A stretch of 11,945 bases of DNA from positions 1 to 11,945 of the forward strand of contig CATBLW010000098.1 of NCBI GenBank assembly GCA_949486985.1. Direction: 5' to 3'. This stretch comes from Prochlorococcus marinus str. MIT 9215 (GTDB lineage Bacteria > Cyanobacteriota > Cyanobacteriia > PCC-6307 > Cyanobiaceae). This document shows, one piece after another, positions 6,026-11,945 of the stretch (positions within the stretch are counted from its first letter, which is position 1; each line of letters starts with the position of its first letter). The translations under genes were made by a program, and so were the position numbers. Under the pieces are notes generated by a model. It saw only the letters and a list, made by a program, of their open reading frames with translations, did no database searches and was not told the origin of the DNA.

Positions 6026-7429
6026 TCAGTTCTGATCCTCAGCTGGATCCACTCCCAAAGCCAAGACCAACGCCTCAGTAACACTGCCAGCCTCCAGAAG
6101 TTGCAACTCCAAGCCTTGTTCTAAGGCTCCTAAGCCACTGCCACTGCCACGGGGCACCACAGCCCGATGAAATCCAAGCCGCACAGCTTCTTGCAAACGC
6201 TGAGCCAGCTGGCCGACAGGCCGCAACTGACCACCCAGGCCAAGTTCACCGATCAGCACCGTTCCTGTTGGCAAGGTGAGATCCCTAAAGCTCGAGACAA
6301 CCGCTGCAGCCACCCCTAAATCAGCAGCTGGCTCCTCCACATCAAGGCCACCAGCAACTGCCAAATAGCAGTCATAACGAGACAGTGGCAAGCCCATGTG
6401 CTTTTCCAACACGGCCAAGATCTGGTGCAAACGATTCGTACCAATGCCTGTAGCTGTGCGTCTTGGGCTGGCGTAGCTGGTGATGCTCACCAACGCCTGA
6501 AGATCAACAACCAAAGAGCGGGTGCCTTCGCACGCCACGATGCTGGCCACTCCAGAAGCACTTTCGCCACTGAGGAACAACTCACTGGGGTTACCAACCT
6601 CAACCAACCCCTTGCCCTGCATCTCAAAAACACCCAACTCGTGAGTGGCGCCAAAGCGATTCTTGACCGCTCGCAAGAGGCGATAGCTGGCAAAACGATC
6701 GCCTTCAAAGGTCAACACGGCATCCACCAGATGCTCCAGAACCTTGGGGCCAGCCAACACACCCTCCTTCGTCACATGGCCCACCAGCACTAGAGCTGTG
6801 CCTTGTCGCTTCGCTAAGCGCTGCAAGGCTGCTGCGCACTCACGCACCTGAGCAACGGAGCCAGGCGCGCTGGAGAGGTTGTCGTCATGCAAAGCCTGAA
6901 TGCTGTCAATAATTGCGACAGCAGGGCGCAACGCTTCAAGTTCCTGCAACACGAGATCTAGATCCGTTTCTGCCAGCAACTGCAGATCAGACTCCAGCCC
7001 CTGCAGGCGTTGCCATCGCAACTTCACCTGCTGCGCAGATTCTTCGGCACTGACATAAAGAACGGAATGATCTGTCGCCATCGCCGTCGCGCTCTGCAAC
7101 AGCAAGGTGCTCTTGCCAATACCTGGGTCACCACCCACCAACACCAAAGACCCAGGCACAAGGCCACCGCCCAGCACCCGATCGAATTCGATGTAACCAC
7201 TGGCCAACCGCTGCAGAGGCTTCTCCCCTAGTGATGACATTGGCGCCGAGCGGCGAGCTGTTGGCACGGCTCCCTTCTCGGCGCCAACACCACCTCGCCG
7301 GCGATCAGTAGAAGCAGCCTTCTGCTCGACTAGAGAATTCCAATCTCCACAACTGGAACAGCGACCAAAAAACTGACGTGTTTGGGCGCCACAGCTCTGG
7401 CAGACATAAACAGAAACAGGGCGTGCCAC
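6026..7429 (-). CDS. radA: DNA repair protein RadA
   Basis: A RecA-like ATPase of 467 residues (also called Sms) that promotes branch migration during recombinational repair. Order of parts: a four-cysteine zinc finger (C10, C13, C24, C27); an unconserved basic and glycine-rich linker (about 36-65); a RecA-like ATPase core with Walker A GDPGIGKST (100-108) and the Walker B region VAIIDSIQAL (171-180); the RadA signature KNRFG (256-260); and a C-terminal Lon-protease-like domain (about 285-460), where GELGLGGQLRPV is recognisable. Length is normal. The start is GTG at 7429, giving the family-like MARPVSVYVCQSCGA; there is no Shine-Dalgarno. It is divergent from rpaB across 98 bases and convergent with ycf3, so it is probably transcribed alone. 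Confidence 0.96.
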   Translation of the reverse strand: MARPVSVYVCQSCGAQTRQFFGRCSSCGDWNSLVEQKAASTDRRRGGVGAEKGAVPTARRSAPMSSLGEKPLQRLASGYIEFDRVLGGGLVPGSLVLVGGDPGIGKSTLLLQSATAMATDHSVLYVSAEESAQQVKLRWQRLQGLESDLQLLAETDLDLVLQELEALRPAVAIIDSIQALHDDNLSSAPGSVAQVRECAAALQRLAKRQGTALVLVGHVTKEGVLAGPKVLEHLVDAVLTFEGDRFASYRLLRAVKNRFGATHELGVFEMQGKGLVEVGNPSELFLSGESASGVASIVACEGTRSLVVDLQALVSITSYASPRRTATGIGTNRLHQILAVLEKHMGLPLSRYDCYLAVAGGLDVEEPAADLGVAAAVVSSFRDLTLPTGTVLIGELGLGGQLRPVGQLAQRLQEAVRLGFHRAVVPRGSGSGLGALEQGLELQLLEAGSVTEALVLALGVDPAEDQN

Positions 7430-7527
7430 GAAGATGTGTGAAGAAAGTTGGCGTTGAATGAAGCAATACGGCGATGCGAGTCACTCGCTCTTATCTAAGC
7501 TTCTGTTAATAAAGCCGCTTATACGGC
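7430..7527. promoter_or_regulatory. Divergent radA-rpaB promoter region with small palindrome
   Basis: This 98-base spacer must hold both promoters. A perfect inverted repeat, GCGAG-TCA-CTCGC, lies at 7476-7488, and AT-rich stretches that could serve as -10 elements follow at 7491-7497 (ttatcta) and 7505-7511 (gttaata). RpaB is known to bind HLR1 direct repeats in other cyanobacteria, but I see no convincing HLR1 here. Assignment of any element to a gene is inference. Confidence 0.4.
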
Positions 7528-8274
7528 ATGACGGCATCTAGCCCATCAAAAGAAACGATCCTCGTGGTCGACGATGAGGCCAGCATTCGCCGGATCCTCG
7601 AAACCCGCCTTTCGATGATCGGCTATCAGGTTGTCACCGCAAACGACGGCAACGAAGCACTCGATGCTTTCCATACCTGCGAGCCCGATCTTGTCGTGCT
7701 CGACGTAATGATGCCAAAGCTTGATGGCTATGGAGTCTGCCAAGAGTTACGCAAAGAATCAGATGTGCCCATCGTGATGCTGACGGCACTGGGTGATGTT
7801 GCCGACAGGATCACAGGTTTGGAGCTTGGTGCTGACGATTACGTCGTCAAACCATTTAGCCCCAAGGAACTTGAAGCGCGCATTCGCTGCGTGCTGCGAA
7901 GAGTTGAGAAAGAACAGATTGCTGGCATCCCCAACTCTGGGGTGATTCAAGTCTCAGAACTGAAAATCGACACCAATAAGCGACAGGTTTTCCGCTGCGA
8001 CGAGCGGATTCGTCTAACAGGCATGGAATTCAGCTTGCTTGAGCTGCTTGTCAGTCGATCAGGGGAGCCCTTCAGTCGCGGTGAAATCCTTAAAGAAGTC
8101 TGGGGTTATACCCCCGAACGACATGTTGATACGCGAGTCGTGGATGTCCATATTTCACGGCTACGCTCCAAGCTCGAAGACGACCCCGCCAACCCTGAGC
8201 TGATTCTCACAGCAAGGGGAACCGGCTACCTGTTCCAGCGCATCGTCGACTCCATTGGTTCCGAAGGACCCTGA
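7528..8274 (+). CDS. rpaB: RpaB (Ycf27), OmpR-family response regulator
   Basis: An essential cyanobacterial response regulator of 248 residues controlling photosystem and high-light genes, normally partnered with the kinase NblS/Hik33 (not in this window). The receiver domain (about 10-125) shows D15/D16, phospho-acceptor D59 in VVLDVMMPKLDGYG, T86 and K108 (VVKPFSPKELEAR). The winged helix (about 140-240) has LTGMEFSLLELLVSRSGEPF, EVWGYTPERHVDTRVVDVHI and the end TARGTGYLFQRI. These strings match RpaB as I know it across cyanobacteria and plastid Ycf27. Start is ATG at 7528 without a visible Shine-Dalgarno. The last 20 bases overlap the plsX start, so rpaB may be the first cistron of the lipid-synthesis operon. 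Sequence distinguishes it clearly from RpaA at 60-872. Confidence 0.95.
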   Translation: MTASSPSKETILVVDDEASIRRILETRLSMIGYQVVTANDGNEALDAFHTCEPDLVVLDVMMPKLDGYGVCQELRKESDVPIVMLTALGDVADRITGLELGADDYVVKPFSPKELEARIRCVLRRVEKEQIAGIPNSGVIQVSELKIDTNKRQVFRCDERIRLTGMEFSLLELLVSRSGEPFSRGEILKEVWGYTPERHVDTRVVDVHISRLRSKLEDDPANPELILTARGTGYLFQRIVDSIGSEGP

Positions 8275-9754
8275 TTCCTCCTCGGCTTTAGAGCCCAGGA
8301 GCAAGAGCACTCGCCCCAAGGCCATCCGGCGGCTGGTTGTTTGGTATCGGCGCAATGCCGCTGTCACCAGCCTTGTCGGCACTGCGACCAACTCTGCTTC
8401 TGCTGCGGGGAATGTTGCTGAATCTGTGGTCTCCAGCGCCGGCAATGTGGCTGAATCTGTTGTCTCCAGTGCCGGCAACGTTGCGGAATCTGTGGTCTCC
8501 AGCGCTGGCAACGTGGCTGGATCTGTCGTCTCCAGTGCCGGGTCTGTTGTTTCCAGTGCTGGAACCGTGGTCGCAAATGCTGGCTCTAGTGCCGGATCCG
8601 TGGTCTCCAGTGCCGGATCGATCGCCGGCAACATGCTGCAGCCCCTCGTCTTTGATCCGCTCAGGCGTCTACAAAGCAGCGAAAGCGGCACAGAAGCAGA
8701 AGCCATCCTTGATCGTGATCGCCTCTGGATCGCCGTGGACGGCATGGGCGGCGACAATGCCCCTGGCCCGATTCTTGACGGCTGCCTTCAGGCCATCCAG
8801 CGACTGCCTCTAAGGATCAAATTTGTCGGTGAATCCGACAAGGTGCAGGCCGCAGCCCAGGCCTTGGACCTGAGCGAAGAACTGGATCAGGCCACAAAAG
8901 CAGGCCATCTTGAGCTCGTAGCCAGTGGCCCCTCCGTGGGTATGGATGAAGAAGCCACTGTCGTGCGCCGTAAACGCGACGCCAGCATCAACCTGGCCAT
9001 GGACCTGGTCAAAAAAGGCGAAGCCCTGGCGATGTATTCCGCCGGCAATTCCGGTGCCCTGATGGCTTCAGCCATCTTCCGACTCGGTCGCCTTAAAGGA
9101 ATTGACCGTCCCGCCATTGGTGCTCTCTTCCCCACCAAGGATCCAGGCCAACCTGTTCTGGTGCTGGATGTCGGCGCCAACATGGATTGCAAGCCCACCT
9201 ATCTGCATCAATTCGCCCTGCTTGGCAATATCTATTCTCGCGATGTGCTCCAGGTGGCTCAGCCACGCATTGGCTTGCTCAACATTGGCGAAGAAGAATG
9301 CAAAGGCAATGATCTATCGATTCGCGCCTATGAACTTCTCCGCGAGGAGAAACGCCTTCATTTCGCGGGTAACTGCGAGGGCAGAGATGTTCTTTCCGGT
9401 GAGTTCGACGTGGTGGTCTGCGATGGCTTTACCGGCAATGTGCTGCTGAAATTCCTTGAATCCGTCGGCAGTGTGCTTCTGGATGTACTGCGAGCTGAAT
9501 TACCGCGGGGCCGACGAGGCAAAGTTGGCTCCGCATTTTTGCGCAGCAACCTCAAGCGAATAAAGAAAAGGCTCGACCACGCTGAACACGGTGGTGCCCT
9601 TTTGCTTGGGGTTAATGGCATCTGTGTGATTGGTCATGGCAGCAGCAAAGCGCTCTCCGTGGTGAGTGCACTACGACTGGCCCACTCGGCCGCTAGCCAT
9701 GGCGTCATGGACGATCTTGCTCAACTGCAAAAGGCCTCGACAGTCAGTGCTTGA
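8255..9754 (+). CDS. plsX: Phosphate acyltransferase PlsX with repeat-bearing N-terminal extension
   Basis: Converts acyl-ACP and phosphate to acyl-phosphate, the acyl donor for PlsY in phosphatidic acid synthesis. The catalytic domain runs from about 156 to the end of 499 residues: IAVDGMGGDNAPGPILDG (159-176), then MYSAGNSGALMASA, VLDVGANMDCKP, LLNIGEEECKGN and VVCDGFTGNVLLK. Typical PlsX starts almost at DGMGGD, so about 150 residues are extra. The extension has a polar start, a basic-hydrophobic stretch (16-41, containing AIRRLVVWYRRN) and an 11-residue repeat (49-126). The TTG at 8255 is the only ATG, GTG or TTG between the upstream in-frame stop (8201-8203) and the repeats, so the extension begins here unless initiation occurs inside the repeats (first in-frame GTG is codon 58). 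No Shine-Dalgarno is seen. It overlaps rpaB by 20 bases; fabH follows after 24. Confidence 0.94.
   Translation: MVPKDPDSSSALEPRSKSTRPKAIRRLVVWYRRNAAVTSLVGTATNSASAAGNVAESVVSSAGNVAESVVSSAGNVAESVVSSAGNVAGSVVSSAGSVVSSAGTVVANAGSSAGSVVSSAGSIAGNMLQPLVFDPLRRLQSSESGTEAEAILDRDRLWIAVDGMGGDNAPGPILDGCLQAIQRLPLRIKFVGESDKVQAAAQALDLSEELDQATKAGHLELVASGPSVGMDEEATVVRRKRDASINLAMDLVKKGEALAMYSAGNSGALMASAIFRLGRLKGIDRPAIGALFPTKDPGQPVLVLDVGANMDCKPTYLHQFALLGNIYSRDVLQVAQPRIGLLNIGEEECKGNDLSIRAYELLREEKRLHFAGNCEGRDVLSGEFDVVVCDGFTGNVLLKFLESVGSVLLDVLRAELPRGRRGKVGSAFLRSNLKRIKKRLDHAEHGGALLLGVNGICVIGHGSSKALSVVSALRLAHSAASHGVMDDLAQLQKASTVSA
8399..8632 (+). repeat. In-frame 33-bp/21-bp repeat in plsX encoding 11- and 7-residue units
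   Basis: Eight units encode PlsX residues 49-126. The first four are 11-residue copies of SSAGNVAESVV (the first begins SAAG; the fourth has Gly for Glu). Then come a 7-residue SSAGSVV, an 11-residue SSAGTVVANAG, another SSAGSVV, and a final SSAGSIAGN. Units two and three differ at five codons, all synonymous. Units three and four differ at five synonymous codons and one replacement. The protein pattern is therefore kept while the DNA drifts. Confidence 0.93.
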
Positions 9755-9778
9755 ACCCCCCTTGTCGAAGCACTGTGA

Positions 9779-10828
9779 TTGACTGACGCCAACTGGGACG
9801 GCTTGCCCTTGGCTGGAACGCCCACAATCCTTGGCGGAGTTGCTCTCGTTGGCAGTGGAAGCGCTGTGCCGTGCCAACGGGTCACAAACGATCAACTTGG
9901 CCAGAGGGTCGAGACAACCGATGAGTGGATCCGCAGCCGCACTGGTATCGGAAGCCGTTGCGTGATCGGATCGGACGAAACCCTTACATCCTTGAGCAAG
10001 CAAGCCGCTGAGGCTGCTCTCAAGATGTCGGGATGGTCAGCCGACAGCCTCGATCTGATTGTTCTGGCCACCTCCACCCCAGATGATCTCTTCGGCTCCG
10101 CCGCTCAGGTTCAAGCCAAGATTGGCGCCAAACAAGCGGCAGCTTTTGATCTCACAGCGGCCTGCAGTGGATTTCTCTTTGCTGTGATCACCGCATCGCA
10201 ATTCCTGCGAACTGGTGCCATGCGCCGGGCACTTGTGATCGGCGCAGACCAATTGAGCCGTTGGGTCGATTGGGACGATCGCAGAAGTTGTGTTTTGTTT
10301 GGCGATGGTGCCGGCGCCGTTGCCCTGGAAGCCACCAGTGCTGAAAACAATGGACTGCTGGGCTTTCAAATGAAATCGGATGGCAGTCGCGGCGACTGCC
10401 TCAACCTGCCTCAGTTCCAAGATCATCTACCGCTCGTTGCAAGCAGCACCTACCAGAAAGGAGGCTTTGAAACGATCCAAATGAATGGCCAAGAGGTTTA
10501 CAAATTCGCGGTAAGGGAAGTCCCCGCAATCCTGCAAACCCTGCTCAGCGCAACCAACACCACACCTGATGGCCTGGACTGGCTACTGCTTCACCAAGCC
10601 AACCAACGCATCCTTGATGCTGTGGCTGATCGATTCGACATTCCCAAAAACAAGGTGCTCAGCAACCTTGCTAACTACGGCAACACCTCAGCAGCCACGA
10701 TCCCTCTCATGCTTGATGAGGCCGTTCGCGATGGACGCATCCAACCTGGCCAACTAATCGCGAGCAGTGGTTTTGGAGCTGGTTTGAGCTGGGGCGCGGC
10801 ACTCATCCGCTGGCAGGGGCCCGCTTAG
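9779..10828 (+). CDS. fabH: 3-oxoacyl-ACP synthase III (FabH)
   Basis: Condenses acetyl-CoA with malonyl-ACP to acetoacetyl-ACP, the first step of type II fatty-acid synthesis. The catalytic triad is visible: C129 in DLTAACSGF, H272 in LLLHQANQRI and N302 in NYGNTSAA. ETTDEWIRSRTGI (45-57) and FGAGLSWGA near the end are also typical. It is 349 residues, slightly longer than E. coli FabH because about 18 residues precede GGVALVGSGSAVP. The TTG at 9779 follows an in-frame TGA (9776-9778) and is the first possible start; TTG at 9803 or 9809 would give a more usual N-terminus. No Shine-Dalgarno is visible. It lies 24 bases after plsX and 28 before fabD. Confidence 0.95.
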   Translation: MTDANWDGLPLAGTPTILGGVALVGSGSAVPCQRVTNDQLGQRVETTDEWIRSRTGIGSRCVIGSDETLTSLSKQAAEAALKMSGWSADSLDLIVLATSTPDDLFGSAAQVQAKIGAKQAAAFDLTAACSGFLFAVITASQFLRTGAMRRALVIGADQLSRWVDWDDRRSCVLFGDGAGAVALEATSAENNGLLGFQMKSDGSRGDCLNLPQFQDHLPLVASSTYQKGGFETIQMNGQEVYKFAVREVPAILQTLLSATNTTPDGLDWLLLHQANQRILDAVADRFDIPKNKVLSNLANYGNTSAATIPLMLDEAVRDGRIQPGQLIASSGFGAGLSWGAALIRWQGPA

Positions 10829-10856
10829 GCTCCGGCTAAATCGCTAACGCCTGCAG

Positions 10857-11753
10857 ATGTCGATTGCCTGGGTGTTCCCCGGACAGGGCTCACAAAAACT
10901 TGGCATGGCTGACCCCGTTCTAAGCCTGCCCGGCGCCGAAGAGCGCTTTGCCCTTGCTTCAGAAATGATGCAAAGGGATCTGCTTGCAATCTGCCGTGGC
11001 GACAGCAAGGCCGGCACCGATCCAGACGATCTCAACGACACCCGCAACACCCAACCTGCACTGTTTGTCGTCGAGTCCTTGTTGGTGGATGACCTGCGCC
11101 AGCAAGGGCGAGAGGCCTCCCTGGTTGCAGGCCACAGCCTTGGCGAACTTGCCTCCCTTTATGCAGCTGACGTTTTTGACGTCAATACAGCGCTACAGCT
11201 GCTGTTGCGTCGCTCTGAACTCATGGCGGCGGCCGGAGGTGGAGCGATGACTGCGGTCTTGGGGTTTGATCGCGACCAACTCGACGAACTTGTTGCCGCA
11301 ACCGAAGGTGTTGTAATCGCCAACGACAACAGTGCGGCTCAGGTGGTGCTTTCCGGCAGCCCCGAAGCTGTGAAAGAAGTCAGCGACCAGCTCACTTGTA
11401 AGCGAGCGATTCCATTGCCCGTGTCCGGCGCTTTCCATTCGCCTTTTATGGAAAAGGCCGCCGCTGCCTTTGCTGAAGAGCTGGATCAGGTGACATTCAA
11501 CGACGCCAGGGTCCCCGTTCTCAGCAATGCCGATCCCACGCCCACTTGTGATGCTCACCTGCTCAAGCAGCGACTAAAACAACAAATGACCACAGGTGTT
11601 CGCTGGCGAGAGACCATGGATGCAATGGCCCAGACAGGCATCAACACCGTTGTCGAAATTGGCCCCGGGAATGTTCTGAGTGGCCTGTTTAAGCGCTCCC
11701 TAAAAGGTGTCACCACAAGCCAGCTAGCCAGTGCAGCCGATCTAGGGCACTAA
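10857..11753 (+). CDS. fabD: Malonyl-CoA:ACP transacylase (FabD)
   Basis: Transfers malonyl from CoA to acyl carrier protein, supplying FabH and the elongating synthases. At 298 residues the length is normal. Visible motifs are FPGQGSQ (7-13), the nucleophile S94 in GHSLGE (92-97), R119 in LLLRRSELM (substrate carboxylate binding), IANDNSAAQVVLSG (154-167), H194 in GAFHSPFM (191-198), and VVEIGPGNVLSGL near the end. The ATG at 10857 gives MSIAWVFPGQG, the usual family start; no Shine-Dalgarno is seen. It lies 28 bases after fabH and only five before the proposed plsC start, consistent with one operon. Confidence 0.96.
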   Translation: MSIAWVFPGQGSQKLGMADPVLSLPGAEERFALASEMMQRDLLAICRGDSKAGTDPDDLNDTRNTQPALFVVESLLVDDLRQQGREASLVAGHSLGELASLYAADVFDVNTALQLLLRRSELMAAAGGGAMTAVLGFDRDQLDELVAATEGVVIANDNSAAQVVLSGSPEAVKEVSDQLTCKRAIPLPVSGAFHSPFMEKAAAAFAEELDQVTFNDARVPVLSNADPTPTCDAHLLKQRLKQQMTTGVRWRETMDAMAQTGINTVVEIGPGNVLSGLFKRSLKGVTTSQLASAADLGH

Positions 11754-11758
11754 ATCCA

Positions 11759-11945
11759 TTGACCAATTCAACCCCCGTTGAGAAACCAGAGCTGACGTTG
11801 ATCACAACGCCAAGGCCAAGCCTCACCTACAAACTTGTGAGCTATCTGCTGGTTTTTCCCATTTTCAGAGGTCTGTTCAGGGGATGCACTTACGGCAATG
11901 AAAACGTGCCCCAACAGGGACCAGTCGTTGTCGTGGCAAACCACG
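11759..11945 (+). CDS. plsC: 1-acyl-sn-glycerol-3-phosphate acyltransferase (PlsC-like), 5' part only
   Basis: The frame from the TTG at 11759 runs off the window end after 62 codons. It reads a polar start (MTNSTPVEKPELTL), a hydrophobic segment KLVSYLLVFPIFRGLF (25-40), then GCTYGNENVPQQGPVVVVANH. In the PlsC family the catalytic NHxxxxD motif follows such a VVVxNH strand; here only N61 and H62 are present before the cut. The enzyme adds the second acyl chain to lysophosphatidic acid at the membrane. Position five bases after fabD, downstream of plsX, supports this. The TTG start is uncertain (TTG at 11798 is another option); weak AGGG is 11 bases upstream. The distinction from other LPLAT-superfamily acyltransferases cannot be made from this fragment. 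Confidence 0.8.
   Translation, partial: MTNSTPVEKPELTLITTPRPSLTYKLVSYLLVFPIFRGLFRGCTYGNENVPQQGPVVVVANH

Noticed and set aside
7500..7524. HLR1 site for RpaB autoregulation upstream of rpaB
   Set aside because: gttaataa and cttatac partly resemble the half-sites, but neither sequence nor spacing fits the (G/T)TTACA direct repeat.
8161..8757. 198-codon minus-strand frame rich in PALETTD repeats
   Set aside because: It is the antisense of the plsX repeat. Changes between units are synonymous on the plus strand, so the plus frame is the selected one.
1..11945. Mobile element, CRISPR array, phage or defence system
   Set aside because: No transposase, integrase, Cas, toxin-antitoxin or restriction genes are seen. 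The tandem repeats have no spacers of CRISPR size and no terminal inverted repeats.

Overview
This window looks like core chromosome of a cyanobacterium. Three genes are diagnostic: Ycf3, a photosystem I assembly factor, and RpaA and RpaB, the two OmpR-type regulators typical of oxygenic phototrophs. Several things make a marine picocyanobacterium (Synechococcus, or a high-GC low-light Prochlorococcus) the best guess: moderately high GC, tight gene packing, short genes with TTG or GTG starts, mostly absent Shine-Dalgarno sequences, and no full HIP1 octamer seen by eye. This placement is inference. I see no tRNA, rRNA, CRISPR, transposase, integrase or phage gene.

Layout. (1) 60-872 (+): rpaA, the response regulator linked to the circadian clock. 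(2) 4943-959 (-): a tightly overlapping unit of a copper P1B-type ATPase, tmk (thymidylate kinase) and holB (DNA polymerase III delta-prime). Stop and start codons interlock at both junctions. (3) 4944-5298: a 355-base intergenic region with a 15-bp tandem repeat. (4) 5299-5820 (+): ycf3 with a GTG start, followed by a convergent spacer with a 14-bp tandem repeat. (5) 7429-6026 (-): radA, divergent from (6) 7528-8274 (+): rpaB. (7) 8255-11945 (+): plsX, fabH, fabD and the start of plsC, apparently one operon that may begin at rpaB.

How the genes fit together. The plsX-fabH-fabD-plsC run covers fatty-acid initiation (FabD, FabH) and entry of acyl chains into phosphatidic acid (PlsX, PlsC; PlsY is not visible here). 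Its first cistron overlaps the end of rpaB by 20 bp, which physically ties membrane-lipid synthesis to a light and redox regulator. Ycf3 and the copper pump both serve the photosynthetic apparatus: photosystem I assembly and copper supply for plastocyanin and oxidases. Tmk, HolB and RadA are DNA metabolism genes.

I found no clearly new multi-gene system. The most interesting item is inside PlsX. An N-terminal extension of about 150 residues carries an 11-residue (plus 7-residue) repeat. It forms a near-perfect amphipathic 11/3 helix and is conserved at protein level while its codons diverge. It resembles lipid-surface-binding helices and could anchor this phospholipid enzyme to membranes. A second theme is unrelated short tandem repeats in three intergenic spacers as well as in plsX.
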